Of a stretch of 64,000 bases of DNA, positions 17,042 through 25,982 are shown in pieces. Position 1 is the stretch's first letter. Every line of letters begins with the position of its first letter. A program made the position numbers and the translations under genes. The notes under the pieces are model-generated. The model searched no databases. It was not told where the DNA came from and worked only from the letters and a program-made list of their open reading frames with translations. This stretch comes from Streptomyces europaeiscabiei. Its GTDB lineage: Bacteria; Actinomycetota; Actinomycetes; Streptomycetales; Streptomycetaceae. The stretch lies in NCBI RefSeq assembly GCF_036346855.1, contig NZ_CP107841.1, forward strand, positions 10,668,001-10,732,000, in the 5' to 3' direction.

Positions 17042-17081
17042 GCCAGGAATCCCCTCCCCTGGAAGGGAGGGGAGGATTCAA
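16960..17081 (+). ncRNA. Probable omega-RNA scaffold of the TnpB element
   Basis: In TnpB systems the guide RNA overlaps the 3' end of tnpB and ends at the right terminus. Here the last stem-loop (17051-17072) and the flanking GGAAT / AGGATTCA are in the expected place. The guide would be read from the DNA beyond about 17081, beginning CCGGCGGCCTGCGCC, which is antisense sequence of the receptor gene's 3' end. The 5' limit is a guess. Confidence 0.45.
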
Positions 17082-17749
17082 CCGGCGGCCTGCGCCTCCA
17101 GCTCCAGGACGCGTTCCATCAGCCGCTTGCCGCGGCCGCAGGAGGTGTCGAGCCGCGCCAGCGTCTCAGGCGTCGCGATCGAGCGGGCGACGGCGCTGTA
17201 GAGCACCGCGATCCGTTCCTCCAGATCACTGCGGTCGTTCATCACCTCCGACATCAGCTGGACCCCGCCGAACGCGCCGACGATCATCTGCGCGGCGTCG
17301 TTCACCTCGACGTCCGGCAGCAGTTCGCCCAGCCGCTCGGCCTCGGTGAGGATCCTCAGGTGCTCCTCGATCCACGCCTGGTATGGGACCCGGCGGTTGA
17401 TCTCGTGCACCTGGTCCACCGCGAGCCGGATGCTGCCCTGCAGCATCCGGTCGAAGGTCAGCCGGTGAGCCACCAGCAGGCCGATGTCCATGGCCTCCTG
17501 CAGCTGCACCGTGCGCTCGCGGGGCGGTACGACCAGATACTGGATCTGGCCGCTCACCTGCTCGTCCAGCACGGCCTGGGCGAGTTCCACCTTGGACGTG
17601 AAGTGGAAGTAGAAGGCGCCCTTCGTCACCCCGCACCGGTTGTAGACATCCTGGATCGTGGCCCCTGCGTAGCCGTGTTCCGCGAAGACCTCCCCGGCCG
17701 CATCCAAGATTGCTCGTCGTGTCCTGAGCGCCCGCTCCTGCCGTGCCAC
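17078..17749 (-). CDS. Gamma-butyrolactone receptor (ArpA/ScbR-type TetR regulator)
   Basis: 223 residues. The N-terminal TetR HTH (ERALRTRRAILDAAGEVFAE, then GVTKGAFYFHFTSK) and the ligand domain with RRVPYQAWIEEH, GAFGGVQLMSEV and LARLDTS are typical of butyrolactone receptors. The conserved ligand-pocket Trp is Trp126. GTG start with GGGGAGG upstream. The stop codon lies in the right end of the TnpB element, so the last residues may differ from the ancestral protein. Operator C precedes it, implying autoregulation. No AfsA-type synthase is in the window, so the signal enzyme may lie outside. Confidence 0.88.
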   Translation of the reverse strand: MARQERALRTRRAILDAAGEVFAEHGYAGATIQDVYNRCGVTKGAFYFHFTSKVELAQAVLDEQVSGQIQYLVVPPRERTVQLQEAMDIGLLVAHRLTFDRMLQGSIRLAVDQVHEINRRVPYQAWIEEHLRILTEAERLGELLPDVEVNDAAQMIVGAFGGVQLMSEVMNDRSDLEERIAVLYSAVARSIATPETLARLDTSCGRGKRLMERVLELEAQAAG

Positions 17750-17834
17750 GCGGCCTCCCCTCTGTGCTCGGCCGTCCGGGGCGGGACGGCCTTCCTGTGA
17801 CGTACGGCGAGCCCGCTCCCACTACCACAAAAAC

Positions 17835-17852
17835 AAACCCGCATGCCTGTAC
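17835..17852. promoter_or_regulatory. Autoregulator-responsive-element-like operator C (receptor gene promoter)
   Basis: AAACCCGCATGCCTGTAC keeps one perfect half-site and the GCATGC core, with a weaker second half. On the minus strand GCATGCGGGTTTGTTTTT matches operator B for 18 bases. It lies 86 nt before the receptor GTG, as expected for autorepression. Confidence 0.65.
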
Positions 17853-18049
17853 CTTATCCGCCGCAAGAGGGATCATCCAGAGCCTCCTTACGGCCATGCA
17901 CTCCCCGCCCGCCCAGGAACAGGCCGGACACACTCCCGCCCCGCCACGCCGGACGGGCTGCGCCAGGACCTCGAGGACACCGGGACGGGAGCGGAAACCC
18001 GCCCCGCCGGCCGACTGCCCGCCGCGGCAGGACAGCACCAGCAGGGCGC

Positions 18050-19291
18050 TCACCCTTCGTGGTGGCGGCCGGTGCCCCCATGGACGACGCCCACGCTGTA
18101 GGCGTTGTGCGGGATGCCGCCCAGCAGCAGGGCACCGGCGGACTGCAGAACCTGCTCCTGGGCGATCACGTGCTGGCACATCGTGTTGAGGTCGCGCAGC
18201 CAGCGGTCCAGCACGGAGGGCCGGTAGACAGCGGCGGTGGCCGCCAGGTCGAACAGATCGGACACCACCGAACGGGCGGTACGGAAGGCGTTCAACCGGG
18301 CCAGCACCGTGGCGACCTGCTCGTCACGGGTCGGCACATCACCGGCCTCCAGGATCTCCCACTGCTCGCGCAGGCTGCCGTAGACGGCGTACCGCGCGGC
18401 CGACAGGTCCATCTCGGCCCGGGCGACGACCGTCTGGACACGGTAGGTGTCCGACCACGGCAGCCCGGTGGCACGGTCGATCCTGGTGGCGGCCATCTGC
18501 CGGATGTGGTCGATCGCCGCGCGAGCCACACCCAGCGGCACACCGGGCATGTTGCGCAGCACCGCGTCCGCGGTGGCCGCCGCACCGGTGATGCGGGGCT
18601 CCGCGAAACTGAAGGTGTACTCCTGCGGCACATACAGGCCGTCCGCGCGGTAGTCCCTGCTGCCGGAGGCTGCCAGACCCGTGCTGTACCAGGTGTCCTG
18701 GACCAGGAAGTCCTCCACGGGTGCCACGATGATCCGCCAGTTGCCCGGCGCGCCCGGCGGACCGGGCTCCAACTCGCCGTTCCGCGTGATGAGAACACCC
18801 CCGACGACCCAGGTGCTGTGGGTGATGCCGCTGCCGAAATGCCACTGCCCGGTGACCTGGTAGCCGCCCGGCACCCGCTCGGCACGGCCCATCGGCATGA
18901 TCGCACCGGCGGTGGCGGCATCGGGATCGGCCAGCAGCCGGCGCGCGACGTCCTCGCCGAGGAAGCCCGCGTAGATCGGGGTGTCCATACCGATCATCGC
19001 GCACCACGCGGCGGAGGCGTCACCCGTGGCGAGGGCCTCGATGACCTCCGTCTGCTCGACGGCATCAAGTCCGGGACCGCCCCACGCCCTGGGCACGGCC
19101 ATACGGAAGACCCCGGTCCCGCGCAGCAGTTCGACGACATCGGACGGCAACCGCCGGATGTTCTCCATCTCCTCGGAGCGCTCCCGCAGCCTCGGCGCGA
19201 GGGCCCGCGCCCGGGCCAGGACGTCCTCCGCGGTGACAGGAGTTTCCTGCGGCGCTGCGCAGCCGGAGTCCAGCAGGTCCATCAGGCTCAT
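18050..19291 (-). CDS. Acyl-CoA dehydrogenase-fold flavin monooxygenase
   Basis: 413 residues of the acyl-CoA dehydrogenase/HpaB-C2/HsaA fold. Landmarks are FRMAVPRAWGGPGLDAVEQTEV (N-terminal helices), GQWHFGSGITHSTWVVGG (middle beta domain) and a C-terminal helical bundle with QVLQSAGALLLGG. In biosynthetic clusters such proteins often hydroxylate aromatic or acyl substrates using reduced flavin from a partner. The ATG at 19291 has GGGAG 8 nt upstream; an alternative GTG at 19399 overlaps the oxidase stop (GTGA) but adds an unconserved tail. Co-transcribed with the VAO-type oxidase. Confidence 0.8.
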   Translation of the reverse strand: MSLMDLLDSGCAAPQETPVTAEDVLARARALAPRLRERSEEMENIRRLPSDVVELLRGTGVFRMAVPRAWGGPGLDAVEQTEVIEALATGDASAAWCAMIGMDTPIYAGFLGEDVARRLLADPDAATAGAIMPMGRAERVPGGYQVTGQWHFGSGITHSTWVVGGVLITRNGELEPGPPGAPGNWRIIVAPVEDFLVQDTWYSTGLAASGSRDYRADGLYVPQEYTFSFAEPRITGAAATADAVLRNMPGVPLGVARAAIDHIRQMAATRIDRATGLPWSDTYRVQTVVARAEMDLSAARYAVYGSLREQWEILEAGDVPTRDEQVATVLARLNAFRTARSVVSDLFDLAATAAVYRPSVLDRWLRDLNTMCQHVIAQEQVLQSAGALLLGGIPHNAYSVGVVHGGTGRHHEG

Positions 19292-19395
19292 GCGCTGCTC
19301 TCCCAGCGTCCGTCGGGTCTCATGCGGTTCGGGTGTCTCCCCTGTGGTCCGGCCCGGCCCGTACGACGGGCCGCCCGGGCGGTGCGCGGTGTTCA

Positions 19396-20907
19396 TCACG
19401 CGTAGCGCCCGGCGGCGATGACGCGGTGGGGGTCGACGGCGTCCTTCAGCCGCCGGGCGAACGCCCGCGCCCCCACGCCCGGGGTCAGCCGGCCGGCCCA
19501 GTCGCTGTGCTCGATGTCGAGGCGGTAGGGGAGGAACCCTTCGGCCGTGAAGAGCTCATAGAGCCGGTCCAGGGCCCGGTGGGCGCGTGCGGCCTGCTCG
19601 GTGTCACGGGCGAACCTCATCGTCACGACACAGTCGACGACGTCCGCGTTGAGGGCGTTGAGCGTGACGCCGCAGCGGATCCCGCTCTCCCTGCCCACGC
19701 ACTCGACCAGCTCGTGCGCCCGTTCAAGTGCCGGGCCGGTGAAGGGAACCAGTGGCAGGAAGAGCAGGAAGCCGCCCTCCTCGTCGAGCCGGCCGGCGGG
19801 CCGGCCCGTCTTGGCCTCGAACAGGGTGTCCGTCGGATCGGGGTCACCGGCGTAGGCCCGCTCCACCCGTACGGCGCCGTCATGGCCCGCGGCGGCCGGG
19901 TCGGTGGCGTCGGTGTCCGACACCGCGCTGAACAGAGCGGACCGGACGGCCTCGGTGACGATGATTTCGGTGAGCGCGTCCACCGCCTCCGGGGTCCCGT
20001 CGACGCACACATGCACCAGGTACTGTCCGGCCGGGCCGGCGTAGGCCCTGGCCGCGGTCTCGTTGTACATCTTCACCACGCCACGGGTCAGGCCCTGGCT
20101 CACCCAGCGGCGCACCTCGGCGGTCGCGGAGCGCACCTTGTCGGGGCTGAAGTTGAGCCGGACCACCCGCAGCGCCTCGGGCCTCGCCAGCAGCCGCACC
20201 GTGGCCGCGGTGACCACCCCGAGACCGGACTGGACGAACAGCTGCACCAGCGAGGGACCGAGGCCGTGGGCGTGGACCGGGGTCGCGCGGCCGGGTTCGG
20301 GCCACCAGCCGACCCGGATCAGTTCACCGCTCGGCAGAACGACCTCGACGCCCGTCAGATCCTCCGTGCGCTGGTGGCGCAGGCCCACACCACGGTCCAG
20401 GGCATTGCCGACGACACTGGTGTGCGCGGAGGAGGCGGTCACGTTCACCATGCGCTCGGTGCCCTGCAGGAGTTCGGCGAGCCGGGCCTGGCTCACCCCG
20501 GGCTCCACAACGGCCCAGCCCCCGGCCACGTCGATGTCACGGATCCGGTCGAGGCCGGACAGGTCGAGCACGACCGCACCGTCCCCGGCGGGCTCACGCG
20601 AGCCCAGGCCCCAGTTGCCTCCGGTGCTGAAAGCGTGCAGAGGGGCGCGGGCCCTGCCGTCCGCGAACAGCTCGACGACCCGCCGCACCTCCTCGGCCGT
20701 ACGCGGACGCACCACACCGCAGACGTCCCGCGCCCGGTACAACCCGGCGTTCGGCCCCAGCACGGAGTCCGGTTCCGCGCCGCTGACGCCCCGGGGACGC
20801 GTGACCCGGTCGGCGCCCACGACTCGTACGGCCCTGTCCAGCACAGCCTCGACGCCCACACCGGCGGACACCTCGTGCTGAAGGTCGGTCACGGAACGAA
20901 CGGTCAT
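19396..20907 (-). CDS. FAD-linked oxidase (VAO/4-cresol dehydrogenase-like)
   Basis: 503 residues of the VAO/PCMH flavoprotein family. The FAD-binding region includes AFSTGGNWGLGSREP, VVEPGVSQARLAELL and SVVGNALDRGVGLRHQR. The C-terminal half matches the FAD-linked oxidase substrate domain. Relatives oxidise para-substituted phenols or alcohols, which fits a tyrosine- or 4-hydroxyphenyl-derived intermediate (inference). ATG 20907 has GAGG 5 nt upstream. It is the first gene of a two-gene unit and marks the probable right edge of the cluster. Confidence 0.82.
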   Translation of the reverse strand: MTVRSVTDLQHEVSAGVGVEAVLDRAVRVVGADRVTRPRGVSGAEPDSVLGPNAGLYRARDVCGVVRPRTAEEVRRVVELFADGRARAPLHAFSTGGNWGLGSREPAGDGAVVLDLSGLDRIRDIDVAGGWAVVEPGVSQARLAELLQGTERMVNVTASSAHTSVVGNALDRGVGLRHQRTEDLTGVEVVLPSGELIRVGWWPEPGRATPVHAHGLGPSLVQLFVQSGLGVVTAATVRLLARPEALRVVRLNFSPDKVRSATAEVRRWVSQGLTRGVVKMYNETAARAYAGPAGQYLVHVCVDGTPEAVDALTEIIVTEAVRSALFSAVSDTDATDPAAAGHDGAVRVERAYAGDPDPTDTLFEAKTGRPAGRLDEEGGFLLFLPLVPFTGPALERAHELVECVGRESGIRCGVTLNALNADVVDCVVTMRFARDTEQAARAHRALDRLYELFTAEGFLPYRLDIEHSDWAGRLTPGVGARAFARRLKDAVDPHRVIAAGRYA

Positions 20908-21253
20908 GGACACACCTCGGTTCCTTCGCGGATGAAGCGGTGAGGTCTACGGCGGCTCCGCAAACACGACAGGCACCCACCGCCACGCTAGAAACCGCCC
21001 CACCACGGCTTCCCCCCGATCGCGCACGGGCTCTGACGATTTCGCGCACGCGTTCGGGACCGCGCCGTCCGGGTGGGCGGTCATGCCGGCGGCGGTTGAA
21101 TCCCGGTTCTGGTTCACCCTCCGTGCCGGAGCCATGGAGGGGCACCACGCCGGAGGTCGCGCAGGGAACCGGCCTCCCGGGCCCGGGCCACGTACAGGAT
21201 GCGTGTCGCCACCCGGGGTCGAGTACACCGGGGACCAGCTCGCCCAGGACCGT
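20908..21253. other. Intergenic stretch, no gene seen
   Basis: Separates the VAO-type oxidase from the next remnant. It must hold the oxidase promoter, but I see no convincing -35/-10 pair, operator palindrome or coding pattern. Confidence 0.5.
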
Positions 21254-21490
21254 TCAGGGCACGCGGCCGAACTGACTCACCCCCCCGCTCAGTCCACAGG
21301 AACGGGACCAGGGCACCACGTCGACCACGCTGTAGCCGGGATCGGCCGAGGACTGACCACCGTACCCGCCGTAGGAGGACTGACCGATGTACCCGCCTTG
21401 GCCGCCCGAGGGGCCGTAGTACCCACCCGTGGGCGGCGGGGCGTCGTATGTCTCCGCAGGCGCGGCGACTTCCCTGTAGTAGGGGAGGCT
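21254..21490 (-). pseudogene. Tyr/Gly-rich C-terminal reading-frame fragment
   Basis: The minus frame ending at 21254 reads a Tyr/Gly/Ser-rich tail (TGGYYGPSGGQGGYIGQSSY) with no credible start; upstream it runs into a 10-bp tandem repeat. Such tails occur on actinomycete membrane or envelope proteins. Probably the remaining 3' end of a lost gene. Confidence 0.3.
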
Positions 21491-21525
21491 GGTCCGTTGC
21501 GGTCCGTTGCGGTCCGTTGCGGTCC
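21491..21525. repeat. 10-bp tandem repeat, 3.5 copies
   Basis: Unit ggtccgttgc repeated three times, followed by ggtcc. It joins the 5' end of the Tyr/Gly-rich fragment to unrelated sequence and may mark a rearrangement point. Confidence 0.7.
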
Positions 21526-21658
21526 ATGTGGCGGCTGCAGGGTGCTGGCGGGGTGAGCCATGCGCGGGCCGAACGTCATGCCCTGGGCCGGCAAGGCAGT
21601 TTGGGGTGGGTGGGTTCGGCTGGTTGCCCTCTCTGGCCCCTTGGGCAGGGGTCCTTCG

Positions 21659-24600
21659 TCAGCCCTCCTCCTCCGCCCCGGTCTCCTCGGCCGTCCGGGC
21701 CGGTGTGTCCAGTAGCAGGAGCGCCGTGCGCACCTCGTCGACGCGGGGCGAGTCGAGCGCCGTGTACAGCGCCAGCGCCGCCCGGAGGTGGTGCGCGGCC
21801 CGCTCCGGGTCCCGCAGCGCCTGCCGGACCAGGGCCGTGCCGAGGTGGGCGCGTGCCTGTTCCTCCCGCTCCTCGATCCCCGACGCCGCCTCCAGCGCCG
21901 AGGCGTGCGCGTCGAGGGCCTCGGTGTGCTGTCCGGTTCCGTGCAGCGCCTCGCCCAGGCCGTTGAGGGCGCCGGCCTCGCCGTAGCGCTCCCCGGTCCG
22001 GCGGAAGAGGTCCAGGGCCCGGCGCTGGTGCGCGGCCGCCTCGTCGTACCGGCCGAGACCGTGCAGCGCGTTGCCCAGGTTGGACAGCGCGTGCCCTTCC
22101 CCGCCGGTGTTGCCGAGCCGTCGGAACAGGGTCAGCGCGCGCTCGAAGTACCCGGCCGCGGCCGCGTGGTCGCCCAGCCGGGCCACGACGATGCCCAGGT
22201 TGCCGAGCGCGCTGGCCTCGCCCAGCGGGTGGCCCGTCGAGCGGTAGAGCTCCAGTGCCCGGCGGTACTTCTCGATCGACGCCTGGTAGTCCTCCAGCAA
22301 CTCGTGCACGATGCCCAGGTTGTTCAGCACGTCCGCCTCGCCGTGCGCGTCGCCCTCCGCGCGGAACAGCCCGACCGCCCGCTCGTGGTGCTCGGCGGCC
22401 TCCCGGTACTGCCCGCGCAGTTCGTGCAGCACGCCGACGTTGGTCAGATGCCGGGCCTCGCCGGTCCGGTACCCGACGCGCCGGCACAGCGCGAGCGCGG
22501 TGTCGTGGTGCCGGTGCGCGCTGTCGTAGTCGCCGAGCCGCCGGTGTACCGCCCCCAGACAGACCAGCACGTCGGCCTCGCCGCGGGCGTCACCGGCCGA
22601 GCGGGCCGCCCGCAGCGCGTGGGTGTGGACGGCCAGGGCGTCGGCGTAGTGCCCGGACCGCTCGTAGTGCCGGTGGAGGGTGGTGGCAAGGCGCACGGTG
22701 TGCCCGGACGGGCCGGGCTCCTCGGTCCGCGAGCACAGCGCCACCAGGGCCGGCTGGGCGGCGGCCAGCCAGGCGCGGCACTCCTCGGCCGTCCGCAGCG
22801 GCGGCAGTCCGGCGGCCGGCAGCTCGACGGCGGGGCGCAGATGCCGTTCGGCCGGGTAGAGCAGGTCCATGGCCGTCGCGGACGCCGCCAGGCAATGGTC
22901 CAGCAGCCGGGCCACGGCGGCGTCCCGGTCCCGCGCCGGGTCGTGCCGGGCGGCCAGCTCCCCGGCGTAGGCCCGCAGCAGGTCGTGCATGCCGTGCCGG
23001 CCGGGACCGGTCCGCTGCACCAGGTGCGCGCCGGCCAGCACGTCGAGCGCACGCCGGGCGCGGTCTGCGGACTCGCCGACCAGGGCGGCGGCGGAGTGGA
23101 CGTCGACCTCGGCACCGGGATGCAGGCCCAGCAACCGGAACAGTCTGGCGGGCAGCTCGGGGAGACGGTCGTAGGACCAGGAGAACACGGTGCGCACCGC
23201 GGCCCGCGGATCTCCGTCGCCGTCCAGCAGGTCGAGCCGTCGTCGGCGGTCCCGCAGTTCGGCGACCAGGCCGGCCAGGGGCTCGGCGGGACGCGACAGC
23301 ACCAGCTCGGCCGCCACCCGCAGGGCCAGCGGCAGCCGCCCGCACTGCTCTGCCATGGCCTCGGCCTCGGCCGGCTCGGCGTCCACGCGCGGTCCGATCA
23401 GCGCGCGCAGCAGCGCCGTCGCGTCGTCGGGGGACAGCGCGTCGAGGGCCACCCGGTGCGCTCCGTGCAACGACACCAGCGACGCCAGCGCATCCCGGCT
23501 CGTGATCAGCACCCGGCAGTCCGGGCCGCCCGGCAGCAGCGGTCTGACCTGGGCGGCGGAGGCCGCGTTGTCGAGGAGGACGAGCAGCCGCCGTCCGTCG
23601 ACGGCCGTCCGGTAGCGCGCCGCCCGGTCGTCGAGCCGCAGCGGGATCTCCGGCCCGGAAACCCCGAGCGCGGTGAGGAACCCGGCGAGCGCCTGGGCCG
23701 CGGACACCGGCTCCTCCGGGTCGTAGCCCCGCAGATCGACGTAGAGCTGCCCGTCGGGAAAGGCGTCCCGCATCCGGTGCGCCCAGTGGACGGCCAGCGC
23801 GGTCTTGCCGACGCCCGCGGTGCCGGAGACGGCGGAGACGGCCACCGCCGCCGTTCGGCGGACGTCCTCCCCGGCGAGCAGATGCTCTGTCAGTTCGGCG
23901 AGTTGCTCGTCACGGCCGGTGAAGGGACGCACGTCCATGGGGAGTTGGGTCGGGATCGGCGCGGGGGCGGCGACGGCCGGGGCGGGCGCGGGGCGCGGTT
24001 CGGCGGACGGCTGCCCGGTGTCGCTCTCGCTCAGCAACTCCGCGTACATGGCCCGCAGTTCACGTCCCGGAGGTACACCGAGTTCGTCGGCCAGCTGCCG
24101 CCGGATCCCGGTGTAGGCGTGCACCGCCTCCGCCGTCCGCCCGGCCTCGCCCAGGGCGCGGACGAGCATGACGGCCAAGGGTTCCGACAGGGGGTGCTCG
24201 GCCGCCAGGGGGCGGAGCAGGGCGGGCACCTCCTGCGGCCTCCCCTCGCGCAGGAGGGCCCCGGCCCAGGCGAGCGCCGCCTCGATCCGCTCGCCGGTCC
24301 ACACGGTCCGCATGCGCTCGATCCAGGCCCCGGCCTGCTCCGGCAGCGGCGCACCCCGCCACAGCCGCAGCGCCTCCTCCAGCACACGCACCCGCTCGGC
24401 CTCGGTGGGGCACACCCGGCCCCGGGCGACGAGCGCACGGAAAAGCAGCAGGTCGACGGCGTTCTCGTCCGCTTCCAGGACGTAGCCACCGGAGGCCCTG
24501 ACGATACGGAGCGCTCCGCCCTCCCCGTCCCGCGGGGCACCCTCCGACTCGGCCGCCGCGGCGTCCTCCAGGAGCCGTCGCAGTCGGCTGATGTGCGCGT

Positions 24601-24787
24601 ACAGGACCGACCTGGCCCCGTCCGGCGGATCGGCGTCCCACACGCGGTCGATCAGGGTGTCCACGGGGACGGGACGCCCGGCGTCGGTCGCCAGCGCCGC
24701 GAGGACAGCCCGCCGGCGCGGCTGCCCCACCTCGCGCACCCGCCCCCCGACCCGCAGCTCCAGGGGGCCGAGCAAGTGCAGTCTCAC
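21659..24787 (-). CDS. AfsR-like regulator: SARP DNA-binding, NB-ARC ATPase and TPR domains
   Basis: 1042 residues from a GTG at 24787 (VRLHLLGPLELRVGG). Order: winged-helix and BTAD domain (about 1-260) typical of SARPs; a variable linker; an NB-ARC/STAND ATPase (about 290-600) with P-loop SGTAGVGKTALAVHWAHR and VLLDNAASAAQVRPLLPGG; then about ten TPR units, each with a G-x-A-x-x-L-x-N-L-G pattern. The TPR part probably binds a partner or signal and releases the N-terminal DNA-binding domain. It lies just outside the cluster and could control it or the secreted genes opposite. Confidence 0.9.
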   Translation of the reverse strand: MRLHLLGPLELRVGGRVREVGQPRRRAVLAALATDAGRPVPVDTLIDRVWDADPPDGARSVLYAHISRLRRLLEDAAAAESEGAPRDGEGGALRIVRASGGYVLEADENAVDLLLFRALVARGRVCPTEAERVRVLEEALRLWRGAPLPEQAGAWIERMRTVWTGERIEAALAWAGALLREGRPQEVPALLRPLAAEHPLSEPLAVMLVRALGEAGRTAEAVHAYTGIRRQLADELGVPPGRELRAMYAELLSESDTGQPSAEPRPAPAPAVAAPAPIPTQLPMDVRPFTGRDEQLAELTEHLLAGEDVRRTAAVAVSAVSGTAGVGKTALAVHWAHRMRDAFPDGQLYVDLRGYDPEEPVSAAQALAGFLTALGVSGPEIPLRLDDRAARYRTAVDGRRLLVLLDNAASAAQVRPLLPGGPDCRVLITSRDALASLVSLHGAHRVALDALSPDDATALLRALIGPRVDAEPAEAEAMAEQCGRLPLALRVAAELVLSRPAEPLAGLVAELRDRRRRLDLLDGDGDPRAAVRTVFSWSYDRLPELPARLFRLLGLHPGAEVDVHSAAALVGESADRARRALDVLAGAHLVQRTGPGRHGMHDLLRAYAGELAARHDPARDRDAAVARLLDHCLAASATAMDLLYPAERHLRPAVELPAAGLPPLRTAEECRAWLAAAQPALVALCSRTEEPGPSGHTVRLATTLHRHYERSGHYADALAVHTHALRAARSAGDARGEADVLVCLGAVHRRLGDYDSAHRHHDTALALCRRVGYRTGEARHLTNVGVLHELRGQYREAAEHHERAVGLFRAEGDAHGEADVLNNLGIVHELLEDYQASIEKYRRALELYRSTGHPLGEASALGNLGIVVARLGDHAAAAGYFERALTLFRRLGNTGGEGHALSNLGNALHGLGRYDEAAAHQRRALDLFRRTGERYGEAGALNGLGEALHGTGQHTEALDAHASALEAASGIEEREEQARAHLGTALVRQALRDPERAAHHLRAALALYTALDSPRVDEVRTALLLLDTPARTAEETGAEEEG

Positions 24788-25053
24788 CGTTGACGCCGCG
24801 CTTCCACTGGTCCTCCGATCGATCCGCCACCTCCGTGACCGGTCGGCACAGCGCCGGACGTCACAAGGTTTTCGCAAGGTCCACCGTAGATCCTCACGGC
24901 GCAGGTCGTCGGGCGTTCCACCGCACGAACCAGCCCCACAGGAAAGCATCCTGACGGGGCGTCGCATCACCGCCGCCGGGTCCCCTGTCGTGCGGGGTTC
25001 GGCAGGGGCCCGGGTCGGCCTGGACCCAGAAACACCCCAAGAGGAGACAGAAC
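24788..25053. promoter_or_regulatory. Divergent promoter region between AfsR-like and DUF2690 genes
   Basis: Holds the start signals of both genes. AGGAGA precedes the ATG at 25054. No obvious SARP direct heptamer repeats. Confidence 0.45.
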
Positions 25054-25503
25054 ATGAACCTTCGGCGCTGGGCCGCGGCCGCGTCCGTCCTGATGATGGC
25101 CGGGGCGGGCACCGCCGTCGCCGCCCCCGCTCATGCGGCCCCGGCCGCGGGCTGCTACGGCGCGTCCTGCGAGGGCAAGGACCCCGACGTCTACTGCGCG
25201 GACGACGCGAGGTCCCCCGTGGGCGGGGTGCGGATAGGCCAGGCGTACGTGGAGCTGCGCTACAGCCCGAGCTGCCGGGCGGCGTGGGCGCGCATCTCTG
25301 ACGCGAGCTACGGGAACGGCCAGTTCACCCCGTTCGTGACCGTCCACCGCAACTCCGACGGGCGCGAGTACACCTGCGCCGTGCAGCGCGGCGCCACGGG
25401 CTGCTACACCCGGATGGTCAACGACGTCAACGTGACCTCGTACGCCAAGGGCGAGTGGGACAGCGGCGCGCGGACCTACACGGGGCGCACGTCGAGCTAC
25501 TGA
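25054..25503 (+). CDS. Secreted DUF2690 protein
   Basis: 149 residues with an N-terminal signal peptide (RR then a hydrophobic stretch, cleavage near AHA-AP about residue 30). The mature part carries the DUF2690 pattern: CYGASCEGKDP, then ELRYSPSCRAAWARI, a VTVHR strand and a late CYTRMVNDVN, with several Cys likely forming disulfides. Function unknown; DUF2690 is widespread in secreted actinomycete proteins. AGGAGA lies 9 nt upstream of the ATG. Transcribed away from the AfsR-like gene. Confidence 0.85.
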   Translation: MNLRRWAAAASVLMMAGAGTAVAAPAHAAPAAGCYGASCEGKDPDVYCADDARSPVGGVRIGQAYVELRYSPSCRAAWARISDASYGNGQFTPFVTVHRNSDGREYTCAVQRGATGCYTRMVNDVNVTSYAKGEWDSGARTYTGRTSSY

Positions 25504-25523
25504 CACGCACCGACCCCGGTACC

Positions 25524-25562
25524 GGGCAGGGCCCGCCGCGACGCACGCGGCGGGCCCTGCCC
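25524..25562. terminator. Strong terminator hairpin
   Basis: GGGCAGGGCCCGCCGCG pairs with CGGCGGGCCCTGCCC around a short loop, 20 nt after the DUF2690 stop. Stem of about 15 bp; it could serve both directions. Confidence 0.85.
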
Positions 25563-25580
25563 CGTCGTACTGACTGACCG

Positions 25581-25733
25581 TCACGAGCCGAGGGTGAACA
25601 AGTCCCGCTGGCATTGCGGCAGTTCCACAGTGTCGGCGTGGAGCAGCGCGTCGGCGGGCTCGAAGAAGCGGCTTGCAAGGTCGTCGATGTCGCAGCGGCT
25701 GCCACCCATATGTCCGGACTGCCGGAGCGCCAT
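25581..25733 (-). CDS. Short reading frame, unknown
   Basis: 50 codons, ending in a Leu/Asp-rich sequence (DIDDLASRFFEPADALLHAD). No family, no clear ribosome-binding site. It may be the remaining 3' end of an older gene. The rest of 25734-25982 shows nothing convincing. Confidence 0.25.
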   Translation of the reverse strand: MALRQSGHMGGSRCDIDDLASRFFEPADALLHADTVELPQCQRDLFTLGS

Positions 25734-25982
25734 CGTCGCCGCACGGTGCGGCTTGCCCGGCAGACATCCCAGGTGGCGCGGAGGTGAGCGGCCAAGGGCC
25801 GCACGTCTCGTCCGCCGTCGGCCGCACCCGTTCCCCGCAGCACCGCGCTGCACCGTCGTAACGTCGCGGCACGGAAAGGTACTTCCGTACAGGAGGACCC
25901 GTCTGACATCTTGCATCCACCACTCGTTTCGTACGGCCCGGCCGGTGCCCTCAGCACGGCCGGGCCGTCTCCGGAGGACGCC

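Larger units (their letters stand above)
15561..17081 (+). mobile_element. IS200/IS605-superfamily element carrying only tnpB (IS1341-like)
   Basis: A tnpB gene lies between two subterminal hairpins. The left one is CCCCGGCG-ttca-CGCCGGGG (15569-15588), followed by a second stem at 15609-15625. The right one is CCCCTCCC-loop-GGGAGGGG (17051-17072), followed by AGGATTCA. There is no tnpA, so movement would need one in trans. The right end coincides with the stop codon of the butyrolactone receptor gene (17078). Exact ends are estimated. Confidence 0.75.
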
